From: VAZQ01 sp036498625
GTDB taxonomy: Bacteria; Pseudomonadota; Alphaproteobacteria; Rhizobiales; Xanthobacteraceae
Length of the DNA: 64,000 bases
Assembly (NCBI GenBank): GCA_036498625.1
Contig: DASYFD010000162.1
Location: 6,553-70,552, forward strand
Direction of reading: 5' to 3'
In this document: positions 49,562 to 58,017 of the stretch, in pieces
Layout of the letters: each line of letters starts with the position of its first letter
Numbering within the stretch: the first letter of the stretch is position 1
Position numbers and translations under genes: made by a program
Notes under the pieces: model-generated
Databases searched by the model: none
What the model was told of the DNA's origin: nothing
Seen by the model: the letters and a program-made list of their open reading frames with translations, nothing else

Positions 49562-50416
49562 TCACTTCGGTGCAGGCTTGAAGTATCGCAGATCCGGTGG
49601 CGGCTGATCCTTCCGGGTGGGCATCAGCACGCCGTCGTCGTTCAGGAGATAGTTCTCCTTGTCGAGCACGATCCGGCGGTTGGTCACGTGGCAATACTCT
49701 TCGGGCCAGTCCGGCTGCGCTTCTGCATTGCGCCGGAACGTCTTGTCCACGGTCCAGGGCTGCGTCAGGGCGTGATCGATGACCGTGATCACGTCATGCA
49801 GCAGGTTGGGATCGGCCTTGTCGATGAAGAATCGTTCCCGGAAGGTCGACTCGTTGTCGACGTGCAGCGGCAATCCGGTCGGATCGTAGGCGCGGGGGCC
49901 CTTGAACGGGCCGCGTGTCTCGGCCTCGAGCACGTCGTAGGTTCCGTCGCCGTCGGTATCGATCCAGTGGCCGATCGAATAACCCTGATAGGTCGGATTG
50001 AGCTTGGCGGGCCAGGCGCGGCCGTCGGTCAGGATGCGACGAAGGTTGTCGTTGCCGCCGAGCAGGATGTAGGTGACCTCGGGCGTGACCACGTATTCCT
50101 GCGCCTGGTAGGTCATCATGCGCGGCATGCCGGCTGCGTAGCATTGCGTGGTCGGATCATTGCCCAGTCCGCCGTTGGCCTGGACCGCCATGCTGTCCTG
50201 CAGGACTTTCTGATACTCCGGCGTGAGCGGGGCTTGCTGCCCGGGCCCGGCCGGCTTGGTCGGATCGAGGCTGCGCGCTGCCACCCCCGGGGCGCTGACC
50301 GGAACCCATTGGCCGCTCCAGTCGGGATATTTCGCGTCGGCCGCCGCGGCGCTGCCTATGGTCAACAGGGCGGCAAGCGTAGCCGCAACTGCATAGATCG
50401 AGCTTTGGTCCGTCAT
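49562..50416 (-). CDS. Exported protein of unknown function, paralogue B
   Basis: 284-aa tandem paralogue of the preceding entry, 50 bases away. Shared blocks are QQAPLTPEYQKVLQDSMAVQ, ANGGLGNDPTTQCYAAGMPR, YILLGGNDNLRRILTDGR, HWIDTDGDGTYDVLEAETR (DxDGDG, calcium-loop-like) and KENYLLNDDGVLMP. Signal peptide to about residue 26 (TIGSAAAADA). ATG at 50416 with GGGAGG six bases upstream. Function unknown; presumably periplasmic. Confidence 0.75.
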   Translation of the reverse strand: MTDQSSIYAVAATLAALLTIGSAAAADAKYPDWSGQWVPVSAPGVAARSLDPTKPAGPGQQAPLTPEYQKVLQDSMAVQANGGLGNDPTTQCYAAGMPRMMTYQAQEYVVTPEVTYILLGGNDNLRRILTDGRAWPAKLNPTYQGYSIGHWIDTDGDGTYDVLEAETRGPFKGPRAYDPTGLPLHVDNESTFRERFFIDKADPNLLHDVITVIDHALTQPWTVDKTFRRNAEAQPDWPEEYCHVTNRRIVLDKENYLLNDDGVLMPTRKDQPPPDLRYFKPAPK

Positions 50417-50600
50417 GATTATCCTCCCTGCCATCTGTATTTTTTTGATCGCCACTGAGGTGGCGTTTCGGCGGCCGCAATCGGACTTGCCGCAGCCGGC
50501 ATCCTGCTGGGCGCGTGCCTCACGTGTCAATCGCGTCGTTGGGCAGCGCAGATTCCAACGAGATTCCCGCACGGCAACGCGGCACGCGTCGGCAGATCCG

Positions 50601-50726
50601 GTAGGGTAGGTAAAATTGCTCGGCACTGCCGTCAGGATTGCACATGGAGGCGCGCAATTTTGCCCACGTGTCGCGCCCCGCCGTGCCGTATCTTCGAGGC
50701 CACGGCAGGCGCGTTACCCGCCCTAC
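50601..50726. repeat. MITE-like element with imperfect inverted ends
   Basis: GTAGGGTAGGTAA (50601-50613) and TTACCCGCCCTAC (50714-50726) are inverted ends, 11 of 13 positions matching. The 126-bp interior has no coding sign. It lies in the 332-bp gap (50417-50748) between paralogue B and the TAXI receptor gene; nothing else is seen there. No target-site duplication was recognised. Confidence 0.45.
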
Positions 50727-50748
50727 GGCTGCAAGGCTTCCGGCGCGA

Positions 50749-51840
50749 TTACCGCGCCGCGGCTTCCGACTTCAGATATCCACGCTCGCGGTAGTAGCGC
50801 TCAGCGCCCGGATGCAGCGGCACGCCGCCGCCGTCCGCCACGGTCGCCGGATCGTAGGAGAACGGCACGAGCGCCCATTTGAGCAGGCCGTGCTGCTCGT
50901 CCAGCGCCTTGGCCACATCGTAGGCGAACGAGGCCGGAAGGTCGTCGCGTCCATAGACGGCCTCGCCTGAAACCCCGACGGTCGGCACCGGCTTGTCGCC
51001 GACGCCGCGCATGTAGCGGAATGGAACCTCCACCAGCTGCGCGCCATCGTCCCGGGCGAGCTTCTGGCGCAAGTCATCGGGCAGCGGCAGGAATACGAGA
51101 TCCCGCTTCATCGACATCTCGTACCACATGTTGCCTTCGGGATTGTTGGCGAGCACGCCGTTGCCGATGATGACATCGAAGTTGGCGTTCTTGAGCAGCG
51201 CGTTGCCCGCATAGATGGCGCCGCCGAGCGCCTCGACGTCCTTCGGGGTCAGGTTGTAGTAGGCCAGCACCGGCGCCACCAGGGCGCCGACCCCGGCCAG
51301 GATCCGCACCGGCATCTTGCGCTCGCGCACCTGCTTGAGATCGGTGATCCCCGACTCCCTGGTCACTGCCACCATCAGATAGGCCGGGTTCTCGACCCTG
51401 GCGATGATGCGGAGATTCTTGAACGCGCCCTCGGGAAAGTTGGCGGTGCCGTCATAGGCGCGGCGCACCGCATCCATGCCGGTGACCCCGAAATCGATCG
51501 GGCCGTCCGGGTTGACCAAGGTGCCCTCCGCGAACTGCCGGTCGGTGATCTCCGGCGGACGCAGCCGCTTGGCAACGATGCGCGTCGCCTCCCGGCCGGA
51601 ACATGAAAGGCAAACCTGAACGTCGTAACCGGATGACGCCATGATCTTCTTGACCAGGTTGCCGAGCGCTCCCCAGGGACAATGGTCGCAGGCCGCCTGC
51701 AGTACCGGCCGCTTCGCCGCCACGCCGGTCGCCGGCGCGCTTTGCTGGGCGAAGACGGAAGCCGCCGGCGGCAAGCTCGCGCAGCCGATCAAGATCACGA
51801 ACAGCAACAGGGCAACTCTTCGGATTACACGTGCGATCAT
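50749..51840 (-). CDS. TAXI-family TRAP transporter solute-binding lipoprotein
   Basis: 363-aa receptor of the TAXI type. A lipobox LIGC at 17-20 (VILIGCASL) predicts lipid anchoring. IDFGVTGMDAVRRAYDGTANF and LRIIARVENPAYLMVAVTRESGITDLKQ follow the TAXI pattern. Unusual: two CxxC pairs at 51-54 (CDHC) and 77-80 (CLSC) in the mature N-terminus, possible metal or disulfide sites. It is the third gene after DctP and the DctQM fusion, 62 bases downstream of the latter, same strand. Confidence 0.82.
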   Translation of the reverse strand: MIARVIRRVALLLFVILIGCASLPPAASVFAQQSAPATGVAAKRPVLQAACDHCPWGALGNLVKKIMASSGYDVQVCLSCSGREATRIVAKRLRPPEITDRQFAEGTLVNPDGPIDFGVTGMDAVRRAYDGTANFPEGAFKNLRIIARVENPAYLMVAVTRESGITDLKQVRERKMPVRILAGVGALVAPVLAYYNLTPKDVEALGGAIYAGNALLKNANFDVIIGNGVLANNPEGNMWYEMSMKRDLVFLPLPDDLRQKLARDDGAQLVEVPFRYMRGVGDKPVPTVGVSGEAVYGRDDLPASFAYDVAKALDEQHGLLKWALVPFSYDPATVADGGGVPLHPGAERYYRERGYLKSEAAAR

Positions 51841-51902
51841 CTCTGCCTCCCGGTCTCGGCCTTGGAGCCGCTTGCCGCGATTATAGCCTCACCGAACGCG
51901 CT

Positions 51903-53759
51903 TTACAGAAATCCGATCGACAGCCAGGGGACCAGCGCCACGATCACCAGCGCGACCAGGACGGCGGCGAGATAGGGCCACACCCGTCCCATGGCTTCCT
52001 CGGGCGGGACGCGGCCGATGGCGCAGGCGGCGTAGAAGCCGAGCCCGAACGGCGGCGCGAACAGCCCGATGCCCATGGCCAGGATCACCACCATGGCGTA
52101 GTGCACGTCGTGCAGACCGAGCGCGCGGGCGGCCGGAAACAGCAGCGGCCCGAACAGCACGATCGCCGGGATGCCTTCCAGCACGCTACCCAGGATCATG
52201 AACGCCACGATCGAGATCGCCAGAAAGCCGAGCTGTCCGCCCGGCACTTGCGCCATGGCGGCTACCAGCTGGTGCGAGAAGCCCGATTGGGTCAGCGCCC
52301 AGGCCATGGCGGTGGGGGTGCCGATGATGAACAGGATGGCGCCCGAGAGCGATGCGGTCTCGACCAGCATGGGATAGAGCCGCCGCCAGTCGAAGCGGCG
52401 ATAGAACAGGAGGCCGGCAAGCGCCGTGTAGACGACGCCGACGGTCGAGACCTCGGTCGCGGTGGCGACGCCTTCGATCACGGCGCTGCGGATCAGGAAC
52501 GGCAGCGCCAGCGCGGGCAGCGCGACCAGAAAGCTCAATCCGATCTGCCGCAAGGGCGCGCGCGTGACTCCGCTCAGATCATCGCCACGGGAGCGGAAAT
52601 AGCAGATCACCACCAGCACCAAGGCGGCCACCAGGGCGGGCAGCAGACCGCCGGTGAACAATCCCTGGATCGAGACATTGGCGACCGAGCCGATGGTTAT
52701 CAGCACCAGGCTCGGCGGAATGGTCTCCGACATGGCGCCCGACGCCGCCAAGAGCGCCACCAACTCGCCGGGCTTGGCGCCGCGCCGTTTCATCTCCGGG
52801 AACAGGACGGGAGCCACCGCCGCCATGTCGGCGGCCTTGGAGCCCGAGATGCCGGAGACCAGGTACATGGCGCCGAGCAACACATAGGCGAGCCCGCCGC
52901 GCACGTGGCCGAGCAGCGCGGCGATGAAATCGACCAGTGCCCGCGCGAGCCCCGCCATCTCCATCATCAGGCCGAGAAACACGAACAGCGGCACTGCCAG
53001 GAGAATAAGGCCGGACATGCCGGAATCCATGCGGCTGATCACGATGGTGAGGGGGATTTGCGTGGTGCAAGCCAGGTAGGCCAGGGTCGAAAGGCCGAAT
53101 GCGAAGGCGATCGGCACCCCGAGCACGACCAGGATTCCGACCAGAACGACGAAGAAGATCACCAGGTTGTAGTTCCCCATCGCCAGCAGGGCCAGTCCGG
53201 CGAGCCACAGCGCGGCCGCGACGGCGCCCATGATGGCGATCGCGACGGTGATCGAGCGCCAGCCGGCGTGCTCGACGAGGCGCGCACCGGCAATCAGCAG
53301 CATGAGGATGGCGCCGACCGCGATGGCGGCGACCCGATAAGAGTCCGGGATCTCGAGCGCCGGTGTGGTGATCATCTGCTGGGAGCCCGCATAGTCGAGC
53401 GCCGGCAGGATGATGGCGAGCAAAAATACGAGCACCACCGCGGTGGCGAGGGTATCGATGAAGCCGCGCAGCCGCGGCGGCGCGCGCGACACCAGGAAGC
53501 CGAGCCGCATGTGCTCGGCGCGCCGCAGCGCGATGACGGCGCCCAGCATGGCAAGCCACAGGAACAGGATCGAGGCGAGCTCGTCCGACCAGGTCAGCGG
53601 GGAATTGAAGACGTAGCGCGAGATCACGCCCGCGAGCAGCACCAGGATCTCGACCGCAACCAAGATGGCGGCCGGAATTTCGGTGGCGTTGGCGAGGAAG
53701 CGGTCGAGGCGGCCGAAGAGCGCTGATCGCTGCCACGGCGTGGCGTCAGCTGAGCGCAC
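51903..53759 (-). CDS. TRAP transporter fused permease DctQ-DctM
   Basis: 618-aa inner-membrane protein. The N-terminal ~170 residues form the DctQ part (four segments; VISRYVFNSPLTWSDELASILFLWLAMLGAVIALRRAEHMRLGF). The remainder is the DctM large permease with a dozen further segments: VPIAFAFGLSTLAYL, VPLFVFLGLMMEMAGLARALVDF, YLVSGISGSKAADMAAVAPVLFPEM and ASGAMSETIPPSLVLITIGS. GTG at 53759, 13 bases inside the DctP gene end, is the likely start. It imports carboxylates with a sodium gradient, paired with DctP and perhaps the TAXI receptor. Confidence 0.9.
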   Translation of the reverse strand: MRSADATPWQRSALFGRLDRFLANATEIPAAILVAVEILVLLAGVISRYVFNSPLTWSDELASILFLWLAMLGAVIALRRAEHMRLGFLVSRAPPRLRGFIDTLATAVVLVFLLAIILPALDYAGSQQMITTPALEIPDSYRVAAIAVGAILMLLIAGARLVEHAGWRSITVAIAIMGAVAAALWLAGLALLAMGNYNLVIFFVVLVGILVVLGVPIAFAFGLSTLAYLACTTQIPLTIVISRMDSGMSGLILLAVPLFVFLGLMMEMAGLARALVDFIAALLGHVRGGLAYVLLGAMYLVSGISGSKAADMAAVAPVLFPEMKRRGAKPGELVALLAASGAMSETIPPSLVLITIGSVANVSIQGLFTGGLLPALVAALVLVVICYFRSRGDDLSGVTRAPLRQIGLSFLVALPALALPFLIRSAVIEGVATATEVSTVGVVYTALAGLLFYRRFDWRRLYPMLVETASLSGAILFIIGTPTAMAWALTQSGFSHQLVAAMAQVPGGQLGFLAISIVAFMILGSVLEGIPAIVLFGPLLFPAARALGLHDVHYAMVVILAMGIGLFAPPFGLGFYAACAIGRVPPEEAMGRVWPYLAAVLVALVIVALVPWLSIGFL

Positions 53760-54768
53760 CGACCTGGCTCTCCAGCACGGCCCAGGCCTGCGCGCCGTAT
53801 TTCTCCTTCCACTCGGCGTAAAAGCCGGCATTGCGCAGGGCGGCGCGGAAGATCTGCGGATCGGTATTGTTGAAGGCCATGCCGCGCTGGCTCAGCGCGC
53901 CCTGCAGGGAGGCGTTGAGCGCCCGCACGTCCTCGCGCTCCTGCTTGGCGGCGGTATTGAGGTTGCGCTCGACGATGTCCTGCAGGTCCTTGGGCAGCGC
54001 GGCCCAGACCCGGCCGTTTGCGAGCGTCCAGAACCCGTCCCACATGTGATTGGTGACGGAGACGAATTTCTGCACCTCGTAGAACTTGTAGAGATCGATC
54101 AGCGCCAGCGGATTTTCCTGGCCCTCAACGATCTTGGTCTGCATGGCCGAATAGGCTTCATTGATGTTGATGCTGGCCGGCGCGGCCCCGAACGCCTTGA
54201 ACATCGAGGTCCACAGCGGGCTCACCGGGACGCGAATCTTGAAGCCCTTGAGGTCCTCGGGCTTAACGATCGCGTGCGAGCTGCTGGTGATCTGGCGATA
54301 GCCGTTGTCCCACATGGCGCCGAAGGCGTAGAGGCCGGACTTGGCGATCGCGGCGCGGATGAAGGCGCCGAGCTCGCCGTCCATGGCGCTCCACACCTGA
54401 TCGTAGTCCTTGAACGCGAAGCCGATGCCGTTGATGGAGGCGAGCGGCACGAAGGTGGAGAGGATGAGGCCGGACAAATTGAACATCTGGATGGCGCCGG
54501 TGCGCAATTGCGACAGCATGTCGGTATCGCCGCCGAGCTGGCTGTTGGGAAACACCTGGATATCCACGCGCCCGCCCGATTGCTCGCGGATGCGATCCAC
54601 CGCCTCGCGCAGCCGGACATTCATGGGATGCTGCGCCACGTTGTTGTTGGCATAGCGCCAGGTGAACTCGGCCGCATCGCCGCGCCGGGTGAGGATGCCG
54701 AACGCGGCTATGCCGGTTGCCGCTGCGGTGCCGGCATGGAGGAACTTACGGCGATCGATGGTGCGCAT
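53746..54768 (-). CDS. TRAP transporter DctP-type solute receptor with Tat-like signal
   Basis: 340-aa periplasmic receptor. The N-terminus MRTIDRRKFLHAG.. GIAAFGILTRRGDA looks like a twin-arginine signal. The DctP core has FTWRYANNNVAQHPMNVRLREAVDRI, VDIQVFPNSQLGGDTDMLSQLRTG and LKGFKIRVPVSPLWTSMFKAFGAAPASININEAYSAM. The conserved Arg of FKIRVP likely binds the ligand carboxylate. First gene of the TRAP operon; stop overlaps the DctQM start. Ligand unknown. Confidence 0.9.
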   Translation of the reverse strand: MRTIDRRKFLHAGTAAATGIAAFGILTRRGDAAEFTWRYANNNVAQHPMNVRLREAVDRIREQSGGRVDIQVFPNSQLGGDTDMLSQLRTGAIQMFNLSGLILSTFVPLASINGIGFAFKDYDQVWSAMDGELGAFIRAAIAKSGLYAFGAMWDNGYRQITSSSHAIVKPEDLKGFKIRVPVSPLWTSMFKAFGAAPASININEAYSAMQTKIVEGQENPLALIDLYKFYEVQKFVSVTNHMWDGFWTLANGRVWAALPKDLQDIVERNLNTAAKQEREDVRALNASLQGALSQRGMAFNNTDPQIFRAALRNAGFYAEWKEKYGAQAWAVLESQVGALS

Positions 54769-54999
54769 GGAGGCCTCGAGTTCGATCCGGAGCTTGCGCC
54801 CACTATAGCAGGTTCCGGCAGCAACGGTTGGCGATCGAGTGGCGTGCGCCAAAGATCGAAGCGCTCGCTTGCGATTTGTCGAAGCGGCCGCTTGCCCCGC
54901 CGGCCTCAATCGCATTGAAAATACAATCCGGGAACAATGAAAACCGCCCCGAAGCGGCCATTGGACCTCGCCTGGTGCGAAGCGGCCGCTTGTTCTGAC

Positions 55000-55047
55000 C
55001 CTCATCCTGAGGAGCATCGCGCGAGAGCGCGGCCCCTCAGGATGAGG
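55000..55047. repeat. CCTCATCCTGAGG palindromic repeat
   Basis: CCTCATCCTGAGGAGC (55000-55015) pairs with GCCCCTCAGGATGAGG (ending 55047) around a GCGC-rich loop. This is a common Rhizobiales intergenic palindrome. It is in the 400-bp gap 54769-55168 between the DctP and Bug genes. The gap also holds two copies of GAAGCGGCCGCTTG (54881, 54979) and the conserved element at 55073-55154; no gene. Confidence 0.7.
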
Positions 55048-55072
55048 TCTGGTGGAATCCTGGCTGTGCTGG

Positions 55073-55154
55073 AAATAACCGGTTCGGATTTCCGCCGGGC
55101 GCAATGCGCGAGTTTCAATTTCACGAATAGTCTGATTTGCGCGGGGGCGTCAAC
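55073..55154 (-). other. Dispersed conserved intergenic element, copy 2
   Basis: Reverse-complement partner of 30639-30722: GTTGACGCC (55154-55146), the identical 30-bp block (55140-55111), then TGCGCCCGG and a CCGG..CCGG hairpin followed by TTATTT. It lies downstream of the minus-strand Bug gene at 55169. Confidence 0.65.
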
Positions 55155-55168
55155 TTCCCGACGCCAAC

Positions 55169-56140
55169 TTACTCCCCGCGGATACCCGCCGCCTTGATGA
55201 TCGGCCCCCATTTCTCATAGTCGGATCGGATCAAGGCGGCGAACTGCTCGGGCGGGCTGCCGATTGGGGTGGCGCCGAGCGCGAGCAGGCGCGCCTTCAC
55301 GGTCGGGGCGTTGACCGCGTCGGCGCAATCCTTGGCGAGCTTGGCCTTGATGTCGGGCGGCAGGCCGGCGGGGCCGAGCAGGCCCCACCACACGCCGGTA
55401 TCGAAGCCGGGAAGTCCTGATTCTGCGATCGTTGGCACATCGGGCAGGACCGGGGAGCGGAGCGCGGTGGTCACGCCCAGCGGCCGCACCGTGCCGGCGG
55501 TGATCTGCGCGATCGATTCCGGAATGTTGTTGAAGGTCATCGGGATGTGGCCGCCGATCAGGTCGGTCAAGGCCGGTGCACCTCCCTTGTAGGGCACCGG
55601 CGTGATGTCGATCTTGGCCATGTATTTGAGCAGCTCGCCCGCCAGATGCGGCGAGGTGCCGGTGCCGGCATGGCCGTAGGAAAACTGCCCCGGCCGCTCG
55701 CGCGCCGCCGCGATCAGGTCGGCGAGCGTCCGGATCGGCGAATCCGCGCGCACCAGCAGCATGTTGGGCGAGGTGCCGATCAGCGTCAGCGGGGTGAAAT
55801 CGTTGAACGAGTCGTAGGGCAGCTTGGCGTAGAGATGCGGATTGAGCGCATGGCCGGTGGCCACGATGATGAGCGTGTAGCCGTCGGGCGCAGCCCGGGC
55901 GGCCGCCTCGGACGCCACCATGCCGCCAGCGCCGGGCCGGTTCTCCACCACCACGCCGCGCCCCCAGCGGCTCGCCAATTCATCGCCCAGCGTGCGGGCC
56001 ACGATGTCGACCGCGCCGCCGGGCGCGAACGGCACCAGGAGATGCACCGGCCGCGCCGGGAAGGCGTCCTGTGCCGCAGCCGCCCCGATCGCGGCCAGGA
56101 GCGAGACGGTCGCGGCGAGGAGCCTTGTCCACCGGGTCAT
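55169..56140 (-). CDS. Bug-family tripartite tricarboxylate transporter substrate-binding protein
   Basis: 323-aa exported receptor. Signal peptide MTRWTRLLAATVSLLAAIGAA, cleavage about 23, then FPARPVHLLVPFAPGGAVDIVARTLGDELASRWG, VVENRPGAGGMVASEAAAR and GHAGTGTSPHLAGELLKYM, all canonical Bug blocks. It is the third Bug receptor in the window. It lies between two intergenic repeat elements and looks monocistronic. Ligand unknown. Confidence 0.92.
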   Translation of the reverse strand: MTRWTRLLAATVSLLAAIGAAAAQDAFPARPVHLLVPFAPGGAVDIVARTLGDELASRWGRGVVVENRPGAGGMVASEAAARAAPDGYTLIIVATGHALNPHLYAKLPYDSFNDFTPLTLIGTSPNMLLVRADSPIRTLADLIAAARERPGQFSYGHAGTGTSPHLAGELLKYMAKIDITPVPYKGGAPALTDLIGGHIPMTFNNIPESIAQITAGTVRPLGVTTALRSPVLPDVPTIAESGLPGFDTGVWWGLLGPAGLPPDIKAKLAKDCADAVNAPTVKARLLALGATPIGSPPEQFAALIRSDYEKWGPIIKAAGIRGE

Positions 56141-56276
56141 GGCACGCCTCCCTCATCTTGGTCCGACGATTACTTACCCGCGAGGTCGACGCGATGCTGG
56201 CGGCGACGGGGGCGCAGTTTCGCATGCATGCGGCCATCTTCTGAGACGTATTTTTCGCGGCCGACGAACGGCCGCG

Positions 56277-56410
56277 TGTCCCGGATGCGGTGCAGCGCGT
56301 AGCCCTTGCGGAGCGGGCTCCGCTGATCCGGGACCGTTCCAGGCTCAGAGTTTGGAACGGTCCCGGGTCTGCAGCGCACCACTAAGAAGTGCTGCGCTGC
56401 GCCCGGGACA
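56277..56410. repeat. Nested palindromic intergenic element
   Basis: Outer arms TGTCCCGG (56277) and CCGGGACA (ending 56410) enclose a perfect 14-bp stem, CCGGGACCGTTCCA at 56328-56341 with TGGAACGGTCCCGG at 56353-56366. It is a dispersed rhizobial repeat type, located between the Bug gene and the beta-propeller gene. Confidence 0.75.
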
Positions 56411-56421
56411 AGCGCGCCGTC

Positions 56422-57549
56422 CTACTTGATCTGGTAGACGCCGATGCAGCCGTTGGGGCAATCCGGGTGGCCGGCCGTCAGCGGCACGAAGATCGCGCCG
56501 TTGGTCGAATCGGCGGCGACCGAATGGGCGTTCTCGCCGGTGGGGATGCTTTCCACGAAGGTGTTGGTGTCGGCATTGATCACGCCCAGGACCGGGCCAG
56601 AGGGAAAGTCGCGCGAGGCGGTGTAGTACTGGCGCGCCTTCGGATTGTACCAGACCTCGTCCTGGCCGCCGAGCTCGTGGATCACCTTGACCACCTTCTC
56701 GGTCGCCACGTCGATGATCACTGTCGCCGGGGTGAGCACCGTCGGTGTTCTGGCCTTCGAGCCGGCGCCGCAGCCCACGATCACGTTGGTGCCGGGGCCC
56801 TGCGCCAGGCCGAATGGCACGCAGTCGTTGATCGGGATCAGCTTGGTCATCTTCAGGGTCTTGGGATCGAACACCGCGAGCCCGCCGTGGTTCTTCTCTT
56901 CCTTCCAGATCGGCACCGACGCATAGAACAGTCCGGTCTCCGGCACGTAGAGCGGCTGGTCGATGCCGTCGCTAGCCTCCGGCATCTCGATCTTGGCCAG
57001 GACAGCATGGTCGGGCTTGGTCGAGATGAAGGTCACATAGGAGGGCTTGTCGGCATTGTTGCCGACCAGCACCATGCCGTCCTTGGTGTCGATGCCGAGC
57101 TCATCGGCGCGCTTCTGGCCGCCCGTGCTGATGGAGGCAATGATCTTGGGCGGATTGGCGGCCACGTCGATGACCTTGACGGTGCTGTCGCCGTCGGCGG
57201 CCCACAGCTGCTTCTGCCCGGGATCGAAGGCGACCCCATTGGGCCCACTGAGCTGGATGTTCGGACGTTTGTCCTCGTTGAACTTGAGCCCGACAAATCC
57301 GGTGACCCGGCCCACATAGGTCATATTGCGGGTATCGAAGATGTTGACCGCGGCGTTCGAGCGGTCGGTGACGTAATAGCGTCCCGTCTCCGAATCCACG
57401 TAGCCGATGTCGAACTGCTCCATCTTGTTGCCCGGGATCTGGATGAGGGCGATGCGGGTGAGGCTGGCCGCAAAGGCGCCGGTGCCGAGCGCCGCGATGG
57501 CGCCGGCGGCCAGAATCGAGATTCTCTGCACACGCTTGGACATGATCAT
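56422..57549 (-). CDS. Exported YVTN-type beta-propeller protein
   Basis: 375-aa secreted protein. Signal peptide to about residue 27 (ISILAAGAIAALGTGAFAA). Propeller blades include YVDSETGRYYVTDRSNAAVNIFDTRNM, LSGPNGVAFDPGQKQLWAADGDSTVKVIDV, DKPSYVTFISTKPDHAVLAKIEM and GVINADTNTFVESIPTGENAHSVAAD. Near the C-terminus, HPDCPNGCIGVYQIK has two Cys. YVTN propellers bind ligands or act as surface/periplasmic scaffolds. ATG at 57549 has GGGAGG close by; ATG 57543 is an alternative. Confidence 0.82.
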   Translation of the reverse strand: MIMSKRVQRISILAAGAIAALGTGAFAASLTRIALIQIPGNKMEQFDIGYVDSETGRYYVTDRSNAAVNIFDTRNMTYVGRVTGFVGLKFNEDKRPNIQLSGPNGVAFDPGQKQLWAADGDSTVKVIDVAANPPKIIASISTGGQKRADELGIDTKDGMVLVGNNADKPSYVTFISTKPDHAVLAKIEMPEASDGIDQPLYVPETGLFYASVPIWKEEKNHGGLAVFDPKTLKMTKLIPINDCVPFGLAQGPGTNVIVGCGAGSKARTPTVLTPATVIIDVATEKVVKVIHELGGQDEVWYNPKARQYYTASRDFPSGPVLGVINADTNTFVESIPTGENAHSVAADSTNGAIFVPLTAGHPDCPNGCIGVYQIK

Positions 57550-58017
57550 GGTTTCCTCCCTGGCGAAGCCGCGGAGGCGGCCCCGGATTGTTGGTTGCTC
57601 ACGTGTCGCGCCAATCGCGATCTGATTATTTGAGACGGCATCCCAATGTGGACGCCAGCAGCAGCCCGGATGATAGCAATCGGGAAGGCTCCCCGGAAGG
57701 CGTCCGGCGCCGCTCCCCAATGCGGCCTCTGGTTGCGGCCGATGATGTTGCTGCCGACCTGTGGGTGGGCCCGAGAGAACAATCACAGCGGGCCATCGCG
57801 AAGACCGGGAGGCGCCAGCGCGATCCCGGTAAAGCTTGCCGGGAGATCCGCGAATTGTTCTCCGGCGGTTGCTAGTCCCGGCCAATCATGCTGTATCATG
57901 GTAAGGCGCGGGGACCGTGCGAAGCGGTACATTGCCGATGATTGGTCAGCAGTATTTCGTCTCAGAGGCAAACTTCGACGGCAATCGGCCTGCAGATGCG
58001 AGATTGTGGGGTGACGA
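57550..58017. other. 468-bp divergent intergenic region
   Basis: Separates the leftward beta-propeller gene and the rightward sugar-nucleotide dehydrogenase gene. Open frames here have no ribosome site or protein-like composition. A possible TATCAT (57894-57899) could be a -10 box but its TTGCTA partner is 19 bases off. Otherwise nothing is recognised. Confidence 0.5.

Noticed and set aside
51831..53726. 631-codon plus-strand frame rich in Gln, His, Arg and Asp
   Set aside because: It is exactly antisense to the hydrophobic DctQM permease, whose membrane codons read as polar residues in reverse.
57646..58014. 122-codon frame in the gap before the AlgD-like gene
   Set aside because: No ribosome site, odd composition (Cys, Ser, Arg, Pro-rich) and no recognisable domain.
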